Positions 42,476 to 51,874 of a stretch of 64,000 nucleotides of DNA are shown here, in pieces. Made by a program: the position numbers and the translations under genes. The stretch comes from Catonia carolina (Eukaryota; Arthropoda; Insecta; Hemiptera; Achilidae): the NCBI GenBank assembly GCA_035578175.1, contig JAQMRL010000040.1, positions 1,054,001 through 1,118,000 of the forward strand. The letters are read 5' to 3'. A model generated the notes under the pieces. That model saw only the letters and a list, made by a program, of their open reading frames with translations. It was not told the origin of the DNA and did not search any database. Each line of letters opens with the position of its first letter. The stretch's first letter is position 1.

Positions 42476-43690
42476 AAAGCTGCGCAGCTAGCAGGAATAA
42501 GCAGGAATAAGCTGCGCAGCTAGCAGGAATAAGCAGGAAAAAGCTGCGCAGCTAGCAGGAATAAGCAGGAAAAAGCTGCGCAGCTAGCAGGAATAAGCAG
42601 GAAAAAGCTGCGCAGCTAGCAGGAAAAAGCTGCGCAGCTAGCAGGAATAAGCAGGAAAAAGCTGCGCAGCTAGCAGGAAAAAGCTGCGCAGCTAGCAGGA
42701 ATAAGCAGGAAAAAGCTGCGCAGCTAGCAGGAAAAAGCTGCGCAGCTAGCAGGAATAAGCAGGAAAAAGCTGCGCAGCTAGCAGGAATAAGCAGGAAAAA
42801 GCTGCGCAGCTAGCAGGAATAAGCAGGAAAAAGCTGCGCAGCTAGCAGGAATAAGCAGGAAAAAGCTGCGCAGCTAGCAGGAATAAGCAGGAAAAAGCTG
42901 CGCAGCTAGCAGGAATAAGCAGGAAAAAGCTGCGCAGCTAGCAGGAATAAGCAGGAAAAAGCTGCGCAGCTAGCAGGAAAAAGCTGCGCAGCTAGCAGGA
43001 ATAAGCAGGAAAAAGCTGCGCAGCTAGCAGGAATAAGCAGGAAAAAGCTGCGCAGCTAGCAGGAATAAGCAGGAAAAAGCTGCGCAGCTAGCAGGAATAA
43101 GCAGGAAAAAGCTGCGCAGCTAGCAGGAATAAGCAGGAAAAAGCTGCGCAGCTAGCAGGAATAAGCAGGAAAAAGCTGCGCAGCTAGCAGGAATAAGCAG
43201 GAAAAAGCTGCGCAGCTAGCAGGAATAAGCAGGAAAAAGCTGCGCAGCTAGCAGGAAAAAGCTGCGCAGCTAGCAGGAATAAGCAGGAAAAAGCTGCGCA
43301 GCTAGCAGGAATAAGCAGGAGAAAGCTGCGCAGCTAGCAGGAATAAGCAGGAAAAAGCTGCGCAGCTAGCAGGAATAAGCAGGAAAAAGCTGCGCAGCTA
43401 GCAGGAATAAGCAGGAAAAAGCTGCGCAGCTAGCAGGAATAAGCAGGAAAAAGCTGCGCAGCTAGCAGGAATAAGCAGGAAAAAGCTGCGCAGCTAGCAG
43501 GAATAAGCAGGAAAAAGCTGCGCAGCTAGCAGGAAAAAGCTGCGCAGCTAGCAGGAATAAGCAGGAAAAAGCTGCGCAGCTAGCAGGAATAAGCAGGAAA
43601 AAGCTGCGCAGCTAGCAGGAATAAGCAGGAAAAAGCTGCGCAGCTAGCAGGAATAAGCAGGAAAAAGCTGTACAGCTAGCAGGTAAAAGC
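42476..43690 (+). repeat. 32/22-bp tandem array with CTGCGCAG palindrome
   Basis: About 40 units alternating between a 32-bp form (AAAAAGCTGCGCAGCTAGC plus AGGAATAAGCAGG) and a 22-bp form lacking AATAAGCAGG. AGCTGCGCAGCT is palindromic. The units are almost identical except for the last one or two, so the array is recently homogenised. It separates the BIR ORF from the metalloproteinase. Confidence 0.95.
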
Positions 43691-43699
43691 CGTACAGTC

Positions 43700-44094
43700 G
43701 CCGGTCGTGTATTTATCGACGTCATTCGTTTTTGTCTTTACATACGACCGATAAGTGTGACATCTGCTTATTTGCAATTCTATACTTTTAATTTTAGGTT
43801 GATGTCACACATTCGGTTATTGTATTAAACTGCAGAATCGGTCTTTTGGTTGTATTACCGATAAGTGCGAAATCTGCTTAATTGTTTAGAACGTTGCATG
43901 TTGTTGTTACGGGACACGTTGCATGCGCGTGCCTTTCCGTTGCAAGTTACTTAACGTACAAATAAACTGCAGATTCAGCGTTTACATTGTATTTGAATAG
44001 GCTCCAATTATCTGTAAAAGCCCGACGTTTTCCCATCGAATCATACCATCAGTGCATGTTACCGTCAAAAATATAAAAACTGCCAGTTATCATC
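43700..44094 (+). promoter_or_regulatory. Third, diverged copy of the TIR promoter region
   Basis: Contains GACGTCATTCGTTTTTGTC, GCATGCGCGTGCCTTTC, CAGCGTTTACATTG and finally CGTTTTCCCATCGAATCATA, in the same order as 36640-37440. The TATA is degenerate (TGTAAAAG). It sits directly before the metalloproteinase ATG, so that gene has its own TIR-derived promoter and no leader intron. Confidence 0.75.
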
Positions 44095-45639
44095 ATGTCA
44101 TCGTTGATAGCGGTTATATTTTGCATGGTTCTCACCTCTGCAACGTCATTCATCTCTACCTCAACCATAGAATATCTACAAACGTACGGCTATCTCGCGA
44201 CAGAGACAAACGCTTCATTCACAGATCCCGAAACCATCAAAACCGCTTTGAAGCAATTCCAAGAATTTTACGAATTGCCGATCGATGGGGAGGAGAACGA
44301 GAACACTACCTGTTTGATGTCACAACCAAGGTGTGGTGTATTCGATTTACCATCCGCCTATAAAACTGCACCGTATTCGTGGACAAAAAACAACTTATCA
44401 TGGCATTACAGCCTGGCCACGCCGGAAATGGTAGCGGCTACCGAACGCGCGTTTGAAATCTGGATGAACTCGTCAGGACTAACATTCCACCAGAACAGCG
44501 AGAACCCTGATATTGTGATAACCAACGGCCGTACCCTTCACAGGTACAGTAAAAGAGTGAGCGGTATGTGCCCCATACGCTTCGACGGACGAGGTGGAAC
44601 TTAAGCACACGCATTTTTCCCCAATAGGAATAATAGTGTTGTAGAGATACACGTGGATGGAGACGAACAATGGGACTATAGTTTGGATCGATTGATTCCA
44701 TCCGGCAGCAACTTTCTAGCAATGATGTTACATGAAATTGGACATGTGATAGGAATCGAACACTCTACCGATAGGCGTGCTGTCATGTACGCGTTTTACA
44801 GAGGATACACCAGTCTAGCCGAGGATGATATCAATGCTATTCAAAGTCTTTACGGCAGACCTAGACCTCGAACAACGCCGTCTACGACCGCTACTACAAC
44901 AGCCGCCACCACTGTATCAGGAAAAAACAGCACCACTAGTCCGCCGCCGAGTGAAGGCGCTGAACTTAAAACCTTCATTTGTCAGCACATCGACAATACG
45001 ATGAAAATGGTCGTCATCAATAATAGGTTCTACATTCTACATGATAAACTTGTGTGGTCATTAGACATCGATGGAGAGTTTCATCACTCGAAGAAACCAT
45101 TGGTGCTAACCGACTGGTTAAAGTTTCTACCGACAAAGTTTAATATTACAGCGGTGTATCAAAGGCCGAACGGACTGGTAGTTATGCTAGTAGACGGGAA
45201 GACATTGTACGTATTTAATATGCATAACCTTCAACTGGATACTGGATATCCAGTATCGGCCGCGAGACAATTCGGCATACCAGAGTCAAGTGATATACAC
45301 AGTATTATCAATACGTACACAGGCAAGACGTACGTATTATACAATGATATATACTATGCCGAAATAGACGAAAATGATTTCACCTCGCGCGAATTGGGAA
45401 TGATTACCAAGATATTTCCTGGTATACCACTCGGTCTAGACTCTGCTATGCGATACACAAACGGAATACTCTACTTCTTCAAAGGAAACCTCATGTACGA
45501 GTTTAGCGAATTTTCAGGTAAACTACTACGAGCCGGCAAGATCGACTATACTTTGTTCGGAATAAAATGTTACGACAGCGTGATTATTGATCAATTTCGT
45601 AAAATACTTTCGAAATATAATGTATTGCCTAAAAAGTGA
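44095..45639 (+). pseudogene. Secreted matrix metalloproteinase, broken by one in-frame stop
   Basis: Reads as one frame of 514 sense positions except for TAA at 44602-44604 (position 170). A signal peptide covers about 1-19. The propeptide has a cysteine switch PRCGVFD (78-84, Cys80) that would hold the enzyme latent. The catalytic domain is split by the stop within the conserved glycine-rich stretch; the zinc site HEIGHVIGIEH follows (His213, Glu214, His217, His223) with the Met-turn at Met231. A Thr/Pro-rich linker (about 256-290) leads to a hemopexin-like domain to the end. Family enzymes cut extracellular matrix and basal lamina; granuloviruses also carry one. No furin site is evident. 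One nonsense change suggests recent loss, readthrough or an error. Confidence 0.85.
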
Positions 45640-45950
45640 ATTATGTAACACGAGTTTTATTCTTCATATACGACCGTCCTTAGAGTCTGGGTCATTGTAA
45701 TTTAGTTATAGCGTTTTGATTTCAGAATATATGTATTAAACTTATTTTCAAAACGTGTCATCATTTCACCACCTTTACACCTGTAGATATAAGTTTTGCT
45801 AAAGCCGAAGGCTTTCTCGGTCGTGAAGCGAAAGGGCAGCACGACGACAGGATCCGGTCGGTAGGCCGGATCCCTTCGGGAATCGGAACTCGACTTCCCG
45901 GTTCAGGTACTTCAGATACTTGCAGAGGTTCAGGTTACAAGAAATAAAAG
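45640..45950. other. 3' flank of metalloproteinase; hairpin-rich segment
   Basis: No gene. 45800-45900 is GC-rich with complementary segments (GGATCCGGTCGGTAGGCCGGATCC). No AATAAA is seen immediately after the stop. Confidence 0.4.
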
Positions 45951-46067
45951 ACAGATTCATATAATTCTGATTAGTATCTTTTACACCTTTGCCTCTTCTG
46001 CTCTTTAATGATTTAGTCATTAAATTGACTGACCGCGGGATAAGAAACAAAACTATTTTATGTTTAT
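45951..46067 (-). mobile_element. SINE-B fragment
   Basis: Minus-strand 5' half (GATAAGAAACAAAACTATTTT, TTTACACCTTTGCCTCTTC) with the SINE-A insertion beside it. Confidence 0.6.
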
Positions 46068-46078
46068 GCTAAATTTAT

Positions 46079-46404
46079 TTATTTTTTTATTCCTAATTTG
46101 TGTACGTTGCAATCTGTTCAATTTAGAACAATAAGCAACCCCATGACCCAATGAGATGAGGATGATCTGTATGACGTGTAAATGAAGTGTAGTCTTGTAC
46201 AGACCCAGGGCGACCATTCCTGAGAGAGTATGGTTAATTAAACCCCAACCATCAAAGTACACCGGTAACCACTGTCTAGTATTCAAATTCGTATAAAAGT
46301 AACTACCTTTACTAGGATTTGAACCAGGAACCTTCGTCTCCGAAAATCAGCTGTTAAACAGCTGATTTTGGCGACGACTTTACCTCTAGACCAACCCGGT
46401 GGGT
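46079..46404 (-). mobile_element. SINE-A with TSD inside the Polinton-like element
   Basis: The 11-bp duplication GCTAAATTTAT lies at 46068-46078 and 46405-46415. The minus-strand head has B box GGTTCAAATCC and A box TGGTCTAGAGG. It postdates the Polinton-like insertion and shows that the locus has been inactive long enough to collect SINEs. Confidence 0.88.
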
Positions 46405-46415
46405 GCTAAATTTAT

Positions 46416-46630
46416 AGCGCATAAAATTTCTACAGGCTAGAGCCCGTTAAATGCATAGGGTCTGGCTGTATAATGAAATTCATTACTCTCGCAGGAAATA
46501 GCTATGACTAGCGTCTTTTACAATTCTACCTCTTCTGTTCTTAATTGATTCAGTCATATAATTTACTGACCTAGTAATAAGAAACAGAACTATTTTTGTA
46601 GCCCTGGAACTATCAGAGCTAGTGCAAATA
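46416..46630 (-). mobile_element. SINE-B fragment
   Basis: Second minus-strand SINE-B piece (GGGTCTGGCTGTATAATGAA, CTACCTCTTCTGTTC). The 3' tail is missing. Confidence 0.65.
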
Positions 46631-46861
46631 ATGATTTGTCTCTTGTGCGGCCTACAGAGCGAACAATGGACTTACATTTGCATAGTACGAGTGTATCGTA
46701 ACATACATTGCTTGAATAAAGAAAAAAGATCAAACAGCAGATAACCTTTATAATTACGCAGATTAAGTAATTAATTAATTCAATTTTAAAATATTATTAT
46801 TTAGTCGTAAATTTTATTAATATGTACAATACAAGTACCTGAATATTTTATTATAAAGTAA
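46631..46861. other. Spacer, nothing recognised
   Basis: AT-rich sequence without a supported feature. Confidence 0.4.
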
Positions 46862-47400
46862 TACCGGTGTACTTTGATGGTTTGGGTTCAATTAAACATA
46901 CTCTCTCAGGAGTGGTCGACCTGGGTTTGTGCAAGATAACACTTCATTTACACGTCATACACTTCATCCTCATCTCATCGGTCTCGTGGGTGCCGACCGC
47001 ATCAAAATCGGTCCAGCGGTTGAGGAGAAAATCGAGTTTGAAAATTAAAAAATAAAAAATGGCAAAATCAGCTGTTTAACAGCTGATTTTTAACAGCTGT
47101 TTATCAGCAGATTTTTAACAGCTGTTTATCAGCTGTTTAACAGCTGATTTTCGGAGAACGAGTTTTAGGGCTTATCTTGTAGATCTCGATCTCCCGGTCA
47201 CGTGGGTGCCGGCCGCATCAAAATCGGTCCAGCGGTTGAGGTGAAAATCGAGTTTGAAAATTAAAAAAATAAAAAATGGCAAAATCAGCTGTTTAACAGC
47301 TGATTTTTAACAGCTGTTTATCAGCTGATTTTTAACAGCTGTTTATCAGCTGTTTAACAGCTGATTTTCGGAGATGAAGGTTCCTGGTTCAAATCCCAAA
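46862..47400 (+). repeat. Mosaic of SINE-A body, TIR fragments and amplified hairpins
   Basis: 46862-46980 matches the SINE-A body. Then two rounds of [CATCAAAATCGGTCCAGCGG, as in the TIR near 36190-36260] plus [AATCAGCTGTTTAACAGCTG hairpin multiplied]: about 46985-47160 and 47190-47370. The CAGCTG hairpin comes from the SINE-A head. Reshuffling by template switching or gene conversion is inferred. Confidence 0.65.
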
Positions 47401-47520
47401 CCCGTTCAACAATTAAGGTGGTCATTCACTTCCTGTTCCACATCGCCCAAGAGGCCGGAAGGTAGATGCGTTTTTTTTAACGTGCTCTCCCCTTTAGGCC
47501 TATTGCACGCGAACTTTTAT

Positions 47521-47682
47521 TTAATGTTCATATTTTGCCGCTACCCTAGCGCATATAATGTCCCAACTCTTGTCCATGATCACTTTGGCGAACATGTACA
47601 CAAGCAAATTATTTTTCTTGCTGTGACGGCGTTTGCGTGCGGAAATCGCGATTAAATGCTCCGGGTTGATGGCTGGTGGCAT
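47521..47682 (-). CDS. Possible 53-residue basic ORF, unrecognised
   Basis: Starts at the complement of 47680-47682. It contains ISARKRRHSKKNNLLVYMF, a basic cluster before a hydrophobic helix, and ends AAKYEH. It lies about 130 bp downstream of an inverted promoter-like segment (47821-48110), so it could be transcribed leftward. No family recognised; it may be chance or the relic of a lost Polinton gene. Confidence 0.25.
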   Translation of the reverse strand: MPPAINPEHLIAISARKRRHSKKNNLLVYMFAKVIMDKSWDIICARVAAKYEH

Positions 47683-47820
47683 AGCGCAGTTGATCAGAAT
47701 ACATGAATATAACGACGGCAGCTGCTGCTAAAGTTTTTATGCATGATTATAGAAAAACTTGTACAAAACCGACCTTGAAAGTAATCTGTCGTAGTGGGGT
47801 AGGAGATATCAGATCGCTCC

Positions 47821-48115
47821 TCAATTCCCCTATGCTAATGCATTGAAAAAGCTGAGTCTGCGGTTCTGTGTACATAATGAGAATAACAAGCGGTATGACG
47901 TCAACGGTTTTTAAAAAATGAAACAAAACACCTTATCGCTGAGTCGACGGCTCGTGACTTTAACGGATGATATGTTGCATCATCTAGAAAAATTAATTGT
48001 AATAAACAGGTTGCATCATCCCGCGATCGATGGTCCGGCACGTGCACAGATAAAAACGGGTGACGTCAATGCGAATAAAACAAAGTATACGGTGTTCCGA
48101 AAGCAGATGCTACTG
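47821..48115 (-). promoter_or_regulatory. Fourth, inverted fragment of the TIR promoter region
   Basis: The minus strand repeats 36890-37400: CRE sites (TGACGTCA at 47897 and 48062), GATGATGCAACCTGTTTAT-like blocks, GACTCAGC and TGCATTAGCATAGG. The TATA and leader exon are not present, so it is probably a displaced piece. Confidence 0.65.
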
Positions 48116-48159
48116 ATGGTATGATTCGACGGGAAAACCGCGACCTATTATACTTGTAT

Positions 48160-48290
48160 CGTCGTCAAAATCAGCTGTTTAACAGCTGATTTTTAACAGC
48201 TGTTTATCAGCTGATTTTTAACAGCTGTTTATCAGCTGTTTAACAGCTGATTTTCGGAGATGAAGGTTCCTGGTTCAAATCCTAGTAAAG
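48160..48290 (+). repeat. SINE-A head with amplified CAGCTG hairpins
   Basis: Repeats of AACAGCTGTTTATCAGCTG precede the SINE-A B-box segment GGTTCCTGGTTCAAATCC. Same arrangement as at 47060-47160 and 47283-47398. Confidence 0.7.
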
Positions 48291-48342
48291 CAGCGTGACT
48301 CGTAACAAACAACATGTGACATAGTCAAAATTAAAAAAATAG

Positions 48343-49068
48343 TCAAATTTTCAAACTCGATTTTCTCCTCAACCGCTGGTCCGATTTTGATGCGGGTGGT
48401 ATCCACGTGACCAGGAGATCGAGATCTACATGATAAGCCCTAATCCGTAGCAAATATATTTCAATATATTTCAATATATTTCTTAGCACCTCACCTTCGT
48501 TCCTCTTATTTACATCTACAGGTTTGAAACCTATAGTCCTGTGAGACCTGTTATTGTACTGAGACAGGAGGTCGTCTAAAAGACCTACCCAAACGTAATT
48601 GCCCCGTTCTGTAAACTTTCTCCACATCATCTCCTTCAGCGTCCTGTTGAACCGCTCTACTATCGAGGCCTTCTTCGGAGAGTAAGTAGAGTAGTGGTTG
48701 ATCCCGTGCTTGGACAGCAGAGACCTTACAGACGCGTTATACCACTCTTTACCCTCGTCGGTATGAAAATGGCGCATCTTGTGTTTTTCCAGTATGGGAC
48801 CGAGAGCGCTAGCGACTTCTTCAGCCGTCTTGCTCTTGAGCGGTACGGCAATAGCAAATTTAGAAAAACAATTTATTACTGTCATTATGTATCTGTAGCC
48901 CTTATTGACTCTGGCGTATGGGATCATCTCTACCAGATCGGCCTGATACAAGTCGTCGATACCCTTCAGCTCTACGTTTCTGGTGGGATAGTTCCTGCGG
49001 GCTTGCTTGTGAAGCTCGCGCGCTATACCACTTCTCAAGCTCATCGTGCGATGCACTGAGAGCGACAC
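48343..49068 (-). pseudogene. Polinton-type integrase, 3'-truncated
   Basis: 241 open codons. The retroviral-type core begins near DDLYQADLVEM (Asp44), then HFHTDEGKEWY (Asp104) and SPKKASIVERFNRTLKEMMW (Glu138), the DDE triad. YNNRSHRTIGFKP follows. Polinton integrases insert the element and normally end in a chromodomain; here homology stops near residue 200 (about 48450), where the reading frame runs into a TIR fragment (48343-48440, ending RLRRKSSLKI). The N-terminal zinc-binding region is also short; the likely start is the second Met (49044). An inverted decayed copy of its 5' end is at 42060-42207. It is probably non-functional; other copies would have to act in trans. Confidence 0.85.
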
Positions 49069-49177
49069 TGCTTATATCTAGGTTAAATAGGGATTTTGAA
49101 TGGAAAAGACGTTATTTTTATATATACATTTATTAATTAAATAATACAGCCTTTGGTTTACTCTTGAGAGTTATTAT

Positions 49178-49468
49178 TCATTTTTTAAATTCTACTATAT
49201 TCATTGTTTTCCCATCACCCAAGTCTTTATTTCCCTTGTACACTATTATCCCTCCCCCGTTATCGTTCAGTAAAGCGATATCTTCATCGGTCAGCGTTTT
49301 TGTAAATCTTGATGGTAGGAACACCTTCGAATTGCCGATGTATATAATTATTTGCTCTCCGTACATGGTCTGCGCCCTGCCGACCTTCGTAAACCGGTAT
49401 TCCTTGTTCAACACTAATTCAGACACCCTCATGGTATCTTCATTCATCTTTTTTAGTAGCGCCTCCAT
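49178..49468 (-). CDS. 96-residue leftward protein, possible small nucleic-acid binder
   Basis: The start is the ATG 2 bp after a 3' splice site (minus strand TTTTTTGTTTTAG). The sequence shows an N-terminal helix (EALLKKMNEDTMRVSELVL), then alternating strands (EYRFTKVGRAQTMYGEQIII, KVFLPSRF, GGGIIVYKG, TMNIVEF) that would suit a small OB-like beta barrel. I recall similar small proteins scattered in insect mobile DNA, but cannot name a family. Like the rightward cargo, it appears to be one exon fed by the TIR leader (donor at 50233, right arm). No stop or frameshift interrupts it. Confidence 0.55.
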   Translation of the reverse strand: MEALLKKMNEDTMRVSELVLNKEYRFTKVGRAQTMYGEQIIIYIGNSKVFLPSRFTKTLTDEDIALLNDNGGGIIVYKGNKDLGDGKTMNIVEFKK

Positions 49469-49627
49469 TTCTAAAACAAAAAATAAACACAAGTCTGATA
49501 AAAACCATGATAACTACATGAACCCTCTCCATCCGGGCCAATACACTCTAACAGTCCGTCTATTTTGAGCGGGTGTTAGTCCTTCAGTCTCTTAAACAAA
49601 ATAGTTAGTATGTAAATACCTCATGTA

Positions 49628-49777
49628 TTATACGAAATAGCATAGAGGTTTTTCTTTTGAGATCGATGTGGCGCTACACTCGCCTACTATCATGTCGTAG
49701 ATTTTGTATAGCAGGTAAAACAGAGCTATGAACAGTAACGCTATAACGCATAGGAATATTGTTATAGCGTAAATCAT
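49628..49777 (-). CDS. Membrane microprotein, right-arm copy
   Basis: 49 residues from the Met that matches the left-arm start: one membrane span (AITIFLCVIALLFIALFYLL), KIYD, then a tail ending PLCYFV. Differences from the left copy are few and mostly conservative, and both remain open. An upstream in-frame ATG at 49831 would add 18 residues but is not shared. Confidence 0.5.
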   Translation of the reverse strand: MIYAITIFLCVIALLFIALFYLLYKIYDMIVGECSATSISKEKPLCYFV

Positions 49778-49869
49778 GCTGTCAAAGGAAAATATAAACC
49801 GATTTTTTAAACTACTACGTTCGAAGTTCAACTTACGACTATTGTCAAAGTCTTAATTTACAAAAAGGT

Positions 49870-50450
49870 TTTAGGTTCAAATTTATTTAATTCTACGTTT
49901 ACATCAATAACGGTTGTTGTTGATGCAGATTAAAACAATAGAGTTCAAATGTAATTAATTCTACGTTTACGTCAATAACGGTTCTTGCTGCTGCAGATTA
50001 AAACATCAGACTACATATTCAGTGTACAGTTACGGTAGTTGTTGTTGTTGTTGTTGTTGTTGCTGCACCAACAACGGCTAAAACTGGTAATGTTGCCGTA
50101 CCAACAGGTTCTACGTCTTAATTTCATAAACAGATTTTAGGTTTTAATTTTATTAAAGATTCAAAGTGTATATTTCATAAAGGTGCTAGAGTCTTTCAAA
50201 TTTAAAAAATATTTAAAGTATAATAAAACTCACCTTCAATTAACGGTAGGTCAACAGGTAGGAGAAGAAGAACTGTGTCTAGCAGCGTAGCAACAGGTAG
50301 GTGGAGAAGAAGAACTGTTCTAGCAGCGTAGCAGCAGGTAGGTGGAGAAGAAGAACTGTTCCAGCAGCGTAGCAGCAGGTAAGAGAAGAAGATGTGTCTA
50401 GCAGTGTAGAGCAGTGGTAGATGAATTATGGTACAATGGGAAAATCGGCG
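49870..50450 (-). promoter_or_regulatory. Right-arm leader exon, donor and leftward promoter
   Basis: Minus-strand TATAAAAG at 50453-50460, an exon including three repeats of CTGCTACGCTGCTGGAACAG-like sequence (50270-50400), and donor TTGAAG|GTGAGT at 50234/50233. It mirrors 37406-37530. Transcription would run left through the microprotein, 96-residue ORF and integrase. Confidence 0.65.
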
Positions 50451-51730
50451 GTCTTTTATACAAATAATTATCCTATGCTAATGCATTGGAAACGCTGAAT
50501 CTGCGGTTTGGCACATAATAACATGCGGTATGACGTTGTTGGTTTTAAAAATTGAAACAAACAACTTATCGCTGTCTCGACGACTCGTGATTTTAAATAA
50601 TACGTTGCAGCATTTAAAAAATTAACTGTACATTTAAATTCGTAATAAACAAGTTGCATCATCTGAATCAATAGTCTATCACGTGCATAGATAAAAAACG
50701 AATGACGTCAATGCTAATAAACAAAGTAAACACGTTGCATCATCTTTAATTGCAATAACAAGTTGCATCATCCCGATCAATAGTCTGGCGCGTGCATAGA
50801 TAAAAAACGAATGACGTCAATGAAAGGCACGCGCATGCCACGTGACTCGTAACAACAACATGCGTCATTGCCAAAATTAAAAGAATAGAGTTGCAAATAA
50901 ACAGATTTCATCGCCCCAATCATTAGTCTTCACCTCGTCGGGTAGTGATACGGATGTCCTGCGGGTGGTGCGACGAGTCTTGCGGTCCGTCCCGCGTTAT
51001 TTTTTGACGGTAACATATTTCCTAAATTTATATATTTAGGGTCCCGAAAGAACCTAACGGTCGAAACCGGACGTAACGCGGTCTACGGAGCGTCCGGATC
51101 CTGCGCGCACCTGAACCTCGTTGATCCGACCCCCGGGTCACGTGTTACAAGCTATCTCAGGTTCCATCGGGGATACGGCTACGGATTAAGGCTTATCTTG
51201 TAGATCTCGATCTCCCGGTCACGTGGGTGCCGTCCGCATCAAAATCGGCCCAGCGGTTGCGGAGAAAATCGGGTTTGGAACTGCCAAAATTAAAAGAATA
51301 GAGTTGCAAATAAACAGATTTCATCGCCCCAATCATTAGTCTTCACCTCGTCGGGTAGTGATACGGATGTCCTGCGGGTGGTGCGACGAGTCTTGCGGTC
51401 CGTCCCGCGTTATTTTTTGACGGTAACATATTTCCTAAATTTATATATTTAGGGTCCCGAAAGAACCTAACGGTCGAAACCGGACGTAACGCGGTCTACG
51501 GAGCGTCCGGATCCTGCGCGCACCTGAACCTCGTCGATCCGACCCCCGGGTCACGTGTTACAAGCTATCTCGGGTTCAATCGGGGATACGGCTACGGATT
51601 AAGGCTTATCTTGTAAATCTCGATCTCCCGGTCACGTGGGTGCCGTCCGCATCAAAATCGGCCCAGCGGTTGCGGAGAAAATCGGGTTTGGAACTTTGCC
51701 AAATTTTTCGTGTGTGCGCGCGCGTGCGCG

Positions 51731-51866
51731 TTTTTTTTTTTTTTTTTTTTTTTTTTGGCGGGGTTTTTTTTTTTTTTTTTTTTTTTTGGCGGGATTTTTT
51801 TGATTTTTTTTTTTTTTTTGGCGGTTTTTTTTTTTTTTTTTTTGGCGGGATTTTTTTTTTTTTTTT
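51731..51866 (-). repeat. T-tract/GGCGGG minisatellite in right TIR
   Basis: Inverse of 35935-36145 with fewer units, consistent with slippage since insertion. Confidence 0.85.
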
Positions 51867-51874
51867 CAAAGTCG

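Noticed and set aside
42476..43690. CRISPR-like array
   Set aside because: No unique spacers: the whole unit repeats, in a eukaryotic context. It is a minisatellite.
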